The notes under the pieces were generated by a model, which was not told the DNA's origin, made no database searches, and saw only the letters and a program-made list of their open reading frames with translations. Below, piece by piece: positions 34,418-45,479 of a DNA stretch of 64,000 bases; position 1 is the first letter of the stretch; each line of letters opens with the position of its first letter. The stretch is from Rhizophagus clarus (taxonomy: Eukaryota; Glomeromycota; Glomeromycetes; Glomerales; Glomeraceae). Location: contig BLAL01000252.1 of NCBI GenBank assembly GCA_015698045.1, positions 1,426,001-1,490,000 on the forward strand. The letters are read 5' to 3'. The translations under genes and the position numbers were made by a program.

Positions 34418-36251
34418 ATGCCTGCAAATTGGACTGATGCAATAACTGAATATTTAATAAAATATAGGAGGTAAAAAATTAAATGAAAACTAATAAATAA
34501 CTTTGATCATATTTTAGTTTTTTTTTCTCTTATGTTTCCTGATCTAAAAATTAAATAAATAATGTAAAGGAGAAGGAACAACTACTACCATGACATACCC
34601 GGGAGGGACCGCTCCGAATTCTGGGAGAGCCTAGCTCGAAGAATTCAGAGACAGTTCCGCGTGAGGTTCACTGGCCAACAGGTAGAAAGAAAGTGGAGAA
34701 ACTTGGTCAGGAATTTTAATGTTAGTAAAATAATAATAAATCATAAAAAAAAAATAAAAAAAAATAAAAAATTAATAGTATTAACATTTTTAGAATTTCT
34801 GTGAATGGAGGAATGGTGCGCAAAATGGAAGGTAGTCCCGGGAAGGAGAAAGATATTATAGGCAGTTCCGCACAAGGTTTTTGGACAGACCTGGTAATTA
34901 TTAAGAATTTTTTTAATTTATAATTAAGTTATTTAAGTTCTAAATTTATATATATTTCTTAGGGAACCACCACAGTCATAGGCGGCATAGAAACACTACG
35001 CATCGGCGGCCTCGGAATCCGTAAATTATATTTTTTTATTTTTATTTTTTTTTTATTTTGTATTTTTTATATTTTATTTTTATTTTTATTTTTTATTTTT
35101 ATATTTTTATTATTTTTATTTTTTATTTTTTATTATCTTTTATTATTATTATTTTTTATTAAATATATATTTATTTTATATAGTCATCTAATTATTATTT
35201 TAATATTTTTACTATTTTATAATTTGAAATTAAAAAATTTGACCTCAATTATAAGTAATTAAAGCTTATTATAATAAATTGCTTTTATTTAAACATTCAT
35301 TTTTTTTTTATTAAAGTATTAATTAAATAAACAATCTGTCATCATATATTATATAATATATTGTAATGATGAAATATCTCCAATAAATTTTTAAAAAAGG
35401 TACATTTAGGTGTGATAGATCTAATACTGCTGATTCTTCCAAAATGTTACTAAAATCTTTCCATAGATCAAATTGAGAGAACTAATCTATCAATTTACAA
35501 TATAAAATCTTGAAATAATCTTTCACATTTTCAAAATACATGATCAAACTCATTTTTACTAAACTGCCGAAACCTTTTGGCGTTTACATGCAATAGTTTC
35601 AGCATTTTAATTTAATTTGACGATCATTAATTATCATGATCAATCTATTTTTACGGTTTTCTAAACCATGATTTTTTTTTTATTTTTTTTTAGGTTGCTG
35701 GACTCCCAGACTTGGAATGTAAGTTGGAAGGGGTGGGAGAATTTTTTTTTAATATTAAAGAAATGTTACTAATGTTTCTTTATTTTTTTTAGGTTGCCAG
35801 CCTTCTTGGACGAACCAGACTTGGAAAATGTAAGTTGGAAAGGGTGGTGATTTTTTTTTAATATTAAAGAAACGTTACTAACATTTCTTTCTTTATTTTT
35901 TTTAGGTTGCCGGCCTTCTTGGATGAACCAGACTTGGGAATGTAAGTTAGAAAGGGCGGGGAATTTTTTTTTTAATATTAAAGAAACGTTACTAATGTTT
36001 CTTTCTTTATTTTTTTTAGGTTGCCGGCCTTCTTGGATGAACCGGACTTGGGAATGTAAGTTGGAAAGGGTGGTGATTTTTTTTAATGTTAAAGAAACAT
36101 TACTAACATTTTTTTCTTTATTTTTTTCAGATTGCTGGACTCTGGACTTGAAATGTAAGGAGGGAAGGAAGGATATTTTTTGAATATTAAAGAAACAGTT
36201 TTAACGTTTCTTTTATTTATTTTAGGTTGCAGTTTCCCTTGTTCCTCTTGA
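34418..36251 (+). CDS. SANT/Myb-like DNA-binding gene running into a repeated exon-intron array
   Basis: Predicted exons are 34418-34470, 34570-34720, 34794-34893, 34963-35020, 35694-35718, 35793-35829, 35906-35941, 36020-36055, 36131-36154 and 36226-36251, all with GT-AG borders. The first two encode MPANWTDAITEYLIKYRR, YYHDIPGRDRSEFWESLARR and TGQQVERKWRNLVRNFN, a SANT/Myb-like domain related to that at 26368. Exon 3 carries CEWRNGAQNGR and REGERYYRQFRTRF with an in-frame TAG between them (34833), so the present copy may be broken or make a short protein. Exon 4 is His/Arg-rich. If the array exons join on, the frame stays open through every predicted splice and stops at 36249-36251. Whether the array belongs to this transcript is inference. 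Confidence 0.55.
35021..35693 (+). other. Low-complexity long intron or spacer before the exon-intron array
   Basis: Starts with a (TTTTTAT)n-type run to about 35160 and continues as AT-rich sequence. If the array belongs to the upstream gene, this is a 673-nt intron, otherwise a spacer. Confidence 0.5.
35694..36225 (+). repeat. Tandem array of exon-intron-like units (spacing 95-114 bp)
   Basis: Five successive exon-like segments, GTTGCCGGCCTTCTTGGATG plus AACCAGACTTGGGAAT in the best form, are each followed by a GTAAG donor and end at a T-rich AG acceptor. Segment starts are 35694, 35793, 35906, 36020, 36131, with a sixth acceptor at 36225. Each intron-like part has AAAGAAAYGTTACTAAY and RTTTCTTT, placing a CTAAY branch point inside a hairpin about 25 nt before the acceptor. 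Exon-like segments are 25, 37, 36, 36 and 24 nt. Confidence 0.88.
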
Positions 36252-36270
36252 TTCTAACGTGATCACGATT

Positions 36271-36296
36271 AAGAAAAGTTTGAGCAAACTTTTCTT
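36271..36296 (+). terminator. Perfect 11-bp stem-loop after the array
   Basis: AAGAAAAGTTT and AAACTTTTCTT flank a four-base GAGC loop, 20 bases after the predicted stop at 36251. A role in 3'-end processing is possible but inferred. Confidence 0.45.
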
Positions 36297-36552
36297 AAAA
36301 TTGTATTATAAATGACTGTAACTTTTTTATTAATTTATTGTAATAAAATACGTAATAAAATAAAAATATTAACAATAATAATTATACTTTTAAACACTTT
36401 ACAAAAAATTTATAAACTTGATAATGCCTTCAACAAATAAGACAATAAAAATTTTTTAACTACATTAAACGAATTAAAAATTTCTAAAAAGAAAAATCTA
36501 TAAAGAAAGTAAACTCTAAAAAATTTCTTAATACGTTATATAATATGAAATC
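36297..36552. other. AT-rich spacer
   Basis: Nothing recognised. Confidence 0.5.
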
Positions 36553-36786
36553 TAACGTATTAAAATTTGTATCACATATCGGGTACCCGATATGTGTAAG
36601 ATAGAACTGTGCCTGATATATATTATCAGTGACCAATAGTTTAGATATTGGGGTCTTGGTAATTAGGCATATTTTGAAGTGTAATAAATCGGGTACCCGA
36701 TATGTAAAAATACCTGATATTTATCTGATTAGCCGCCGATATATAAGTCCCCAATATGTACCTGATAGAATTGATTTTGACCAGTG
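36553..36786 (-). repeat. Second copy of the ATCGGGTACCCGAT palindromic family, inverted
   Basis: Contains ACATATCGGGTACCCGATAT and ends at ATTTTGACCAGTG, whose reverse complement CACTGGTCAAAAT starts the copy at 29823. The two share about 31 terminal bases with a few changes. The copies face each other across 6.9 kb. Confidence 0.8.
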
Positions 36787-37870
36787 TTTTAAAAATCGTT
36801 TTAATAAAAAAATGATAGTTACCATTTTTTTAAAATCATTTATTAAAAAAAAAATGATTTTACGTTTTTTTTTAAAAAAATCATTTCAAAGAAACAACAA
36901 TTTTACGTTTTTTTTTTAAAAATCGTTTTAATGAAAAAATGATTTTTAACGTTTTTTTTAAATCATTTTAATTAATGAAAAAAAAACAATTTTTAAAGTT
37001 TTTTTTTAAAAAATCATTTGATCAAAAAACGATTTTAACATTTTTTTTTTAAATCTATTTTAATAAAAAAAACGATTTTAACGTTTTTTTTAAATCTGAA
37101 TTAATAAAAAAAAATGATTTTACATTTTTTTTAAAAATCGTTTTAATGGAAAGAAAAAAAACAATTTTTACCATTTTTTTTTAAAAAAATTGTTTAAAAA
37201 AATCGTTTAATCAATCAAAAAATGATTTTTAACTTTTTTTTAAAATCATTTTGATGAAAAATGATTTTACGTTATTTTTTTTTAAATCATTTTAATTAAT
37301 GAAAAAAAATGATTTTTAACGTTTTTTTTAAAAATCGTTTTAATGGAAAGAAAAAAAATGATTTTTAACGTTTTTTTTAAAAAAAATTGTTTAAAAAAAT
37401 TGTTTAATCAATCAAAAAATGATTTTTAACTTTTTTTTTAAAATCATTTTGATGAAAAACGATTTTACTTTTTTTAAATCATTTTATTAATGAAAAAAAA
37501 CGATTTTTAATGTTGTTTTTAAAAAAATCATTTTAATGAAAAATGATTTTAATGTTTTTTTTTAAACATCGTTTTAATGAAAAAATGATTAACTTTTTTT
37601 TAAAATCGTTTTAATAAAAAAGAACGATTTTACGCTTTTTTAAAATTGTTTAATAAAAAAAATGATTTTATTTTTTTTAAAAAATCGTTTTAATAAAAAA
37701 ACGAATTTTAATGTTTTTTTTAAAAATCGTTTAATAAAAAAAATGATTTTAACATTTCTTTTAAAAATCGTTTTAATAAATAAGAAATGATTTTAACGTT
37801 TTTTTTAAAAATCGTTTAATAAAATAAAACAATTTAACATTTTTTCTAAATCGTTTATTTAAAAAACAAT
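36787..37870. repeat. Hairpin satellite of about 1.1 kb
   Basis: More than twenty irregular units of 35-50 bp combine AAATCGTTTTAAT, A-rich spacer, AACGATTTTTAACG and a T run. Each unit is itself an inverted repeat (ATCGTTTT against AAAACGAT), so either strand can fold into a series of hairpins. CG and TG variants alternate (CGATTT/TGATTT). No coding sequence. Confidence 0.88.
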
Positions 37871-38040
37871 TTAGTGTTTTTTCTATTAAAAAATGGGCTT
37901 ATTCAAAAAAAATGCTAATTTTGGCATTTTTTTTGAATAAAGTAATGCGAAATAATGCCGTTTCGGCGTGTTTAATAGGTTGCAGTTCTGTTCTGGCGTT
38001 TTCTTTTATTTTATAAATAAAAACGCCTTGGATGAACGGA

Positions 38041-38235
38041 TCTTATGATCTGATCCGGATCTGACAGATCTGATTCAGATTCAATTCGACAGATCCAAAT
38101 TATACAATTTCAAATCTGAATCTGAACTTCAGATTCAAATTTGGAATCCGAATCTGATCCGCGAATTATAATATTATAATCTGATCTGGATCCGACTGGA
38201 TCAGATCCAGATCAGATCTAATCAGATCAGATTTT
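38041..38235. repeat. GATCTGATC word array
   Basis: About 195 bp is packed with GATCTGATC, GATCCGGATCTG, CAGATTCAGATTC and related words, making dense GATC palindromes. It directly precedes the hAT-like coding fragment and may be its subterminal repeat region. Confidence 0.75.
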
Positions 38236-38886
38236 TTGCAGAACTCTATGCAAAGCTACTTACTCAACTGCAAAAATACATGAAAAAGAAAGCGCTATTT
38301 AACCAAAATTATAATTATAAATCAGACATACCAATTATTTGGTAGGAGACTGCTCAAAATACAAAAGAAGAATGGGAGTTACAAGCGTTGGCACTTCAAC
38401 TTTTTGCTATATCTCTACATAGTGCTTCTTGTGAACGCTCATTTTCAGTTCTAGGATGGTTTTATGATCAAAGACATATAAATTAGCTGCAGATCGGGTA
38501 GAAGGCATATGCAAATTGCATACTTATTACATTACAAATGCAAAACGTGAATTACCTTATTATGCTATTGATACTTCAGAAAATTCTATATGCGAAAAAA
38601 TGATTAATACTATTGTTGAACTTAGTGATGAATTGGGAGTTGATGATTTTGATTTTTTATATGATAAAAACATAATTGATATGGTTATTGATATGTCTCA
38701 AACATATAATCTAGATGTTGCTTCGAATATAGATATTGAATCTTAGATTTTTAATATGAAACGAAGAGAACCTGAGAATGAGGTTATAGTTGATCAAAAT
38801 AGACAAACTGTTATATTAGCTCCCGAATGTGAAGATTTTAATATTGAAGCATTAATAGCCAAGGAAATGAATAATAATGAAAATTG
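38236..38886 (+). pseudogene. C-terminal fragment of a hAT transposase
   Basis: The conserved hAT dimerisation region is visible: ALQLFAISLHSASCERSFSV, then a short gap, then LAADRVEGICKLHTYYITNA. An acidic tail (ELGVDDFDFLYDKNIID) follows and reading ends near 38886. Several in-frame stops interrupt it, including ones before the ETAQNTKEEW part, before LAADRV and at 38743. The N-terminal zinc finger and catalytic core are absent, so this is a 5'-truncated fossil of a plain DNA transposon. It is a different copy from the element at 50804. Confidence 0.8.
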
Positions 38887-39645
38887 ATTTTTTTATTATT
38901 CTATATAGTAGTAAAATAGTAATCTTAATTTTTTCTTTATTTGCAATTTAGCATTTAGCGTAGTAATAATAATAATTAGGTATAGTGATTATAAATTTAT
39001 AATAATAATGATAATTAATAAATGAAAAATAATATAATAAAATAAATAAATGCTAGATTTTCATGATAAAATAAATAAATACATAATAAAAAATAGTTTT
39101 GGCCTATATAAAGTTTCGGTCAAGATTTCAGATTTTGGCTAAGGTTTCAGACTGGAGTATTGGACTTTCAGTTTTGGCCATACCTTTAGAAGGTTTTGGC
39201 TACAAGTATAATTTTTCCTAATTTTTGATATATTCGAAAGAATAGATCAAGTATTAAATTTTAATGTTGTTGCAGTTGCGAACAACTAAGACACTTTTTT
39301 TATAACTCTCGTATTTTGATCTGTGAATAGGAAATTGCTACATCTTTACTTAAATTATTTGGATCTTTCAAATTCGTGATAATTTATGAGATTTATTAGT
39401 AAGTCAATTGATATGTTTCAAGAATCAGATTAATTGAATTTGAAAAAATTTTCTAGTATAATTATACCCCTGAATACCAAATTTAATTAGAGAATTAGCA
39501 AAAATAAAATTATATTTTAGTATTTAGTAAAATACATTGGTCTTGACATCATTGTTATGTGTTATTATCAAAATAATTTAATTACCAAGCTGTACTTTGA
39601 TAAAAATGGACCAAGAATCAGGATTGCTAAACCAATTAGATTGAT
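38887..39645. other. Intergenic stretch with TTTTGGC / TTTCAG words
   Basis: At 39095-39210 the words TTTTGGC and TTTCAG recur six or more times, which could be another subterminal word array. The rest is AT-rich with an A run of about 30 at 39659-39688 at its right border. Confidence 0.5.
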
Positions 39646-39654
39646 TTGCAATTC

Positions 39655-39691
<37 letters not shown>

Positions 39692-42600
39692 CAAAATCTC
39701 TAGATATAAAAACCAGAACCAAAGTGCATTGTTTCTGTAAAGAATATAATGGTAAATTGGTTGATCTAAGGACTAAACTGAAACATAAATTAAAATATAA
39801 ATTAAAATCTAATGTAAATAATAATTTTGGTAACAATTATCAAGAAGGTTCTTCAAATGTTATATCATCTGATGTTGTTGATGAAGATGTAATGGAGTGC
39901 GACCCAATACTAGGGATAAATAATACATCACCTGATATAATTGAACAATTATTTGAAGATATTGAACAATTGTCTGAAGATATTGAACAATTGTCCGAAA
40001 GATATTGAATAATTGTCTGAAGATATTAAACCATTACTCACAAGAAATTATTTCTTTTTAACAAAGAAGATACCTATACATGAATCGGCAAAACATTGAA
40101 TGATAAAGAAAGGAAAAATATCTGATCTTGTTCTTGAAAATTTATTATTGGATAATGTAAAAAATGAGAATGATCAAAATGGAGGATTCTGAAGATGATG
40201 ATGATAAAAATGGAGATACTGAAAATAGCGATTCTAATTATTCTAATGATTATAATGATAATGACGATGAGGAAGTCAATTTGCATCAACAGATTTTGAT
40301 AATGGCAAACTAATTCTTCCTAATATTAACATTAATGATAATTATACTTGAACTATTTTGTGAATATTACAATATCAACAACAATTTAAACTTTCCAATA
40401 TAGCTATAGATTCTTTGTTCAAATTCTTAAGATTTTTTCTTTTAACAATAGATGAAAATAAATTTTCATCTTTTTCTTTCTCTTTATATATGGCTAAAAA
40501 AGTATTGGAAATATCCACAATGATAATTAAATATGTAGCCTGTGACAGATGTCACAAATTGTATGATATAAAAGAATTATCAGACAATACTGAAATACCA
40601 ACTTGCAGTTTTGTAAACTATCCAAATCACAGAATAGAACGATTTCAATAACAATGCAATAATCCTCTATTAATGAAAATAGATAGTAATAATAGTAGTA
40701 ATAATCCCATTTTCCGTTTAATAATGACATTCCCATTAATAAATATTAAACAACAATTGACCTTTTTTTTAATCGCAAAAATTTTGAAATGTCATGTCGG
40801 AAGTGGTCAGAAAGGAAAAACAGAACTAAAGCTTTATTCGATATCTATGATAGTAGAATCTGGAAAAGTTTTACAGATGATGATGGTGCGCTGTTTTTTA
40901 CAAAAGAATTTGCCGATACCCATATCAGATTAATGCTAAATATGAATTAGTTCCAGCTATTTGTAAATTCACAATATTCTGTTAGTGTGATTTATGCCAT
41001 TTTTTGTAATTTATCACGTAATGAATGCTTTAAGTCATACAATATTCTCACACTAGCAGTAATACCTGGTCCAAAAGAACCAAGCCAATATGAAATTAAC
41101 AATTATTTGTATCTGATTATTAACCAGTTAAATTGTTTGTGGAATGGCTATTTTATAAAAATAAATGAACACAACAACAGTCGATTTGTCTGTAATATAA
41201 TCATTGGCTATTCTAGTGATATTCCTGCGTTTCAAAAATTATGTAGTTTCATCTTGGCTCATATTGCATGCTACCGATATTACAAATTGGCAAATTTTAT
41301 AAACAATCAACCAAATTTTGGAGAGTTTGCAGATTTAGACGACTGGTTTGTTGAGCGAGATATTAATAAAATAAGAGAAAAAGCAAGTGAGTGGAAATAA
41401 TGTGCAACTAAAGAAGCATGAAGAGCCCATATTTCTGAACATCATGTTTGCTGGTCGGAGATATACTGCTTGCTTTATTTTAATCCTATTCGCTTTTATG
41501 TGATTGATTCTATACATTGCCATTTTCTCAGTATTATGAAATAGATCGTAATGAAATACTGGATAGGTGAAGGTATATTAAATAACAAAAAGCTCAAAAT
41601 TATACAAGAAAGAGCTGATATGATAAAGTTCCAAGTGACCTTAGACGCCACCCTGTCAGAATAACTACTGGTGAAGAAATCTCAAGTTTCACAGTGGACA
41701 TGTGGAAGCAATACCTATCACATGGAGTTTCCTTGGATACATTAACCAAAAAATTCTTGCATATTTTATGCACGCTTGCAAGATATTAACAAACTGAGAG
41801 CTACAAAAAAATATGTTAAATGAAGTGTTTACAAGACTGATAGAGATGAACAAATTAATTGAACAAAAATATGGTCAAGAAAAAATAAGTCCTAATCTGC
41901 ATCTCTGTCTCCATATCTGTGAATGCACATTAGATTATGATCTTTTGTCTTCATTCTAGTGTTATAGCTTTGAACGGATGAACAGAATTTTAAGTACGTG
42001 ATTTAATTTTTCTGATTTAAAAATCACAATATTATTAATTATTTTTAAAAATTGTAGGTTCTTATAATAATAGTAAACGTAATATTGAACCTGAACTACT
42101 AAGAATTATGTCTGAAAATACAATCCTTTAATACTTTCTCTCAAATTGTGACAATGATCACTTATTTTCCTCTTTGGAGATAATAGAACCAAGAAAATCT
42201 GTTGGCAGCTTGGCTGTACTTGATGATTTTGTGAGCAATGTATATCAAAATTTTATAAGATTATCTCTTATTGAGAAAAATTCGGCTTACAGAACAGAAT
42301 ATTTTCCTGAGTTGCTAATGAAACCGTGCAAAGAAACTACCCTTTCAAACCAAATTTTGGACCTACTGGTAGAATTTTATAATAGTTTGTATAATGATTA
42401 TTATTTCATCTCCATTTACTCTATAATAGGTTCAAATAATAGTACTGTCGTAAACTCTAGAATTATACAATATGGGAAAATAAGAATTAGGGCAGACATA
42501 TATGATTCTGTTCAGGCTGCTCGTCACGAAAAATCCTCATATATATTAGCTTGATTTATACATTATAATGGATCGATCAATATTTATCCTAGTCAAGTAC

Positions 42601-43354
42601 AATTTTATTTTGAGCATACTATTCATTTAAATAGTTCACAATCATTAACCCATTCATTAGTGTTAGTCAAATGGTACAAATTGATTCTAGATTATAGTAC
42701 AAGATATTATTGCCAAGTAGATAACAACATAAAATCATGTAATATAGAATTATAGACAAATGAGTTTTATGATATGAGAAGAGATAGTATTATACCAGGA
42801 CTGGGAAAACTAATAATAGAGGTTACCAGACAATAGTAAATTGGTGAGTTTACCCAAATTAAAAATATTTTGCATAAGTAATTGACTTAAAAATCTAACA
42901 ATCCTACACAGGAATGTCTGAAGAATATAATGAACCATAAATTATTCTTATAAAATTAATATTAACTGAGATCATTAAATTTTCTGAAAAAATTTTTATA
43001 ATAATGCGAACTACTTTTAAAAAAATTTATTAATTATGCGAACCACCCTTTTATGTTACACAGAATATATGAAATTTAAATTGAGTGTATAAATGGCAAA
43101 TTTAACTCTAACCTTAAGCAGATATTGTTAGTCCACACATTTTGGCTTCATTAAAAATTGAATATATCAAAAATTTAATCAACTTTACTAGTGTGCCGAG
43201 TGCTACAGTGACCTCTATTATAAGATTTCCCGGTCCTATTATACCCATACATCATATAATAGGAAAATTCATTAAATGTAATTTTAATACTGGGATGAGA
43301 AAAACAAAAGAATATATGGCTGTGATTCCTTTAAATAAAAAAATTTCATTTTAA
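39646..43354 (+). pseudogene. Decayed tnp2/Plavaka-type (CACTA-like) transposase
   Basis: Successive coding pieces on the plus strand match the order of a fungal tnp2-like transposase. An N-terminal VHCFCKEYNGKLVDLRTKLK part is followed by ATFLA-like and ACDRCHKLYDI zinc-finger-like text. The core motif is VIPGPKEPSQYEINNYLYLI with QLNCLWNGYFIKI. Then come PIRFYVIDSIHCHFLSIMK, a TTGEEISSFTVDMWK part, PRKSVGSLAVLDDF and IRADIYDSVQAARHEKSSY. It ends with HHIIGKFIKCN and KEYMAVIPLNKK. Many stops and frame changes break it. One gap around 42000-42060 looks like an intron (GTACGTGA to TTGTAG). Terminal repeats were not found, so element borders are unknown. It is a plain DNA transposon fossil. Confidence 0.72.
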
Positions 43355-43878
43355 AAACTTTATATAATATAAAATGAATTATATGTAAAATCAGAATAGT
43401 GAATTCAATTATAGCATTTGTATTTGATTAAATTATAACAATCATTTTTTTTGGCACAAGAATAACGATAAAGGTTACATATATCGTAATTAATTCTAAC
43501 TGCATGAAAAATCAGATAATTTAGATAACAAGTGATCTTATTTTGAGCTGACAAAGTTATATTGCAAATCAGTCTTTTATTATGGTATTACAATACAAGC
43601 ACCATACTTTGTGATTAATAACTCTAATCATGTAATAATTTTTAGATATCAAAGGTTTATTTTATTTTAATTAAATATCACATAAAGTATAAAACAATTA
43701 TTTTGGTTATATAAATAATTAAAATTATGTAAAATGCACATTTAAGGCTGGCAAAGCTGTATTGCAAATTGGCCCTTCTTATATGAAAAGGGTAACAATT
43801 ACATTAAATTAATATGGCACTTATTCAAAAATGTTTAAAAATGTTGCAACTTAATTCTCCAATAATCATCATTGTTAT
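43355..43878. other. AT-rich stretch with a diverged direct repeat
   Basis: GACAAAGTTATATTGCAAAT near 43549 and GGCAAAGCTGTATTGCAAAT near 43749 suggest a 200-bp diverged duplication. No gene. Confidence 0.45.
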
Positions 43879-44165
43879 AATCAAGTTACTTATGACTTAA
43901 GCCTACTTTGATTATAAATAAAATGGCACTTCATACAAACAGAGCTCATGATATATGAGTTATCCCATTATGCCTATTTTACCCCTTGATAAAGAATTTT
44001 CATTGCATGTACTTTTCTAATCAATGATAATCAAAGTTACTTACAACTTAAGTCTATTTTGATTATAAATAAAATAGCACTTCGCACAGACAGAGCTCAT
44101 GATATACTGTATGAATTATCCCATCATGCTTATTTTAATTATGATTAAAGAATTTACATTATTAT
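43879..44165 (+). repeat. Two-copy tandem duplication of about 150 bp
   Basis: AATCAAGTTACTTATGACTT and AATCAAAGTTACTTACAACT open the copies at 43879 and 44029. Both continue with TTTGATTATAAATAAAAT, CAGAGCTCATGATATA and TTATCCCAT.ATGC. Substitutions are mainly transitions. Confidence 0.85.
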
Positions 44166-44690
44166 TGTAAATATTTTACTCATAAGTCATAATGATATTT
44201 ATTTAAACTTTAACGAATAATACGACAGAGGAGGCAGAATTATCATAACCAAAATTCAAAGCGAAAAGTCTATGTATAGTAAATAGATCATCAACTTTGG
44301 TACCAGAGTTATTTACAAATTTTAGGTGGCCACCTAGCCCACCTTTCCTATAACACACTATGCACAATGACAAATGGTATAGGAGGCAGACTCTTTTTTC
44401 AGAAAGAAAGTTTTTTTTTTTGAAAAAAAAATAGTACAATTAAATAGTGTTTAATTAAATGTGATTAATTAACTTTTTAGGAATAGGCCTTATCAATGCA
44501 ATCTCATCAGTTTCAATTATCACTGTTCAATTTTATGAATACTTCAATTATTGTTTATGAAATCAAACCAACTGGGAATTCAATGTATAAAACAAGTAGA
44601 ATATTTAGAATAGTATCTTATATTTATTAGTATAATAAATAATTTCAAAAATCCTATGATGTAAAATTACAAAATATTACAATTTAAATA

Positions 44691-45210
44691 TTGGCAAAGG
44701 CTATTTTAAATAAAGTAAAATCTTTATTTGACCTGTGTCAAAAGTAGTAAAGTTTACACTAAATATAATATCTCCAGTTTAAATATCAGCATTTAATTAA
44801 AAAAAAGGTAAAAATCGGCCGCTAAAATTAGTATTTCTGGATGAAAAATTAGAAATTAACAAAAATTGGCAAAAAATTAGTAAAATAATTAGCAAAGCCT
44901 TATTGAAGTCAGCAAAGCATTTTAAATAAGATAAAATCATTTATTCAAACTATACAAAAAGCGGTAAAGTATATAATAAATATAATATCTCCAGTTTAAA
45001 TATTGGCATTTATTTAAAAAAAGGTAAAAATTAGCTGCTAAAATTGGCATTTATGACTGAAAAATCAGAATTTAACAAAAATCGGCAAAAATAGATATGG
45101 CTATACTAAAATAAGCAAAATATGGCATATTCTATATTGAAGTTGGCAAGACTATTTTAAATAGAACAAAATCTGATTTTTTTCATTTGACCTGTGGATG
45201 TCAAATAAAT
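44691..45210 (+). repeat. About 2.3 tandem copies of a 218-235 bp unit
   Basis: Copies start at 44691, 44909 and 45143 with a GGCAAAG..TATTTTAAATA motif. Shared internal words are ATATCTCCAGTTTAAATAT, AAAAAAGGTAAAAAT and TTAACAAAAAT.GGC. Confidence 0.82.
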
Positions 45211-45479
45211 GTTATAATATTTTAGTAATATTAATATAATATTTTATAATACTTACAAGCATATAATGCTATGGAACATTTTGACTATAATGTTTCATAA
45301 TACTTATGATCTCATAATTTTACAATATATTTCAGCATATTTTTACATAAGTTTATAAATCTCATAAAATATACAGAATATTACATTGTAAAAATGTGTA
45401 AAGTTGCGAAAAACTGTAAACTTATAGAATATTATTCTCTGTTTAATTTCCTGATATAATTCTAATAATCACAGGTCTA

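Noticed and set aside
35923-36183. 86-residue open frame across the exon-intron array
   Set aside because: It reads straight through two GTAAG...TTTAG segments and is F/L-rich there, so it is an effect of the repeat and not a separate gene.
29823-36786. A single 7-kb transposon with the GGTACCCGAT repeats as its termini
   Set aside because: Flanking bases outside the two ends (CCATAAAT and TTTTAAAA) do not match, so a single insertion is not shown; it remains an open alternative in the findings.
39646-40008. Separate small acidic protein gene (DIEQLSEDIEQLSE repeat)
   Set aside because: Position and text fit the N-terminal part of the tnp2-like transposase fossil better than an independent gene.
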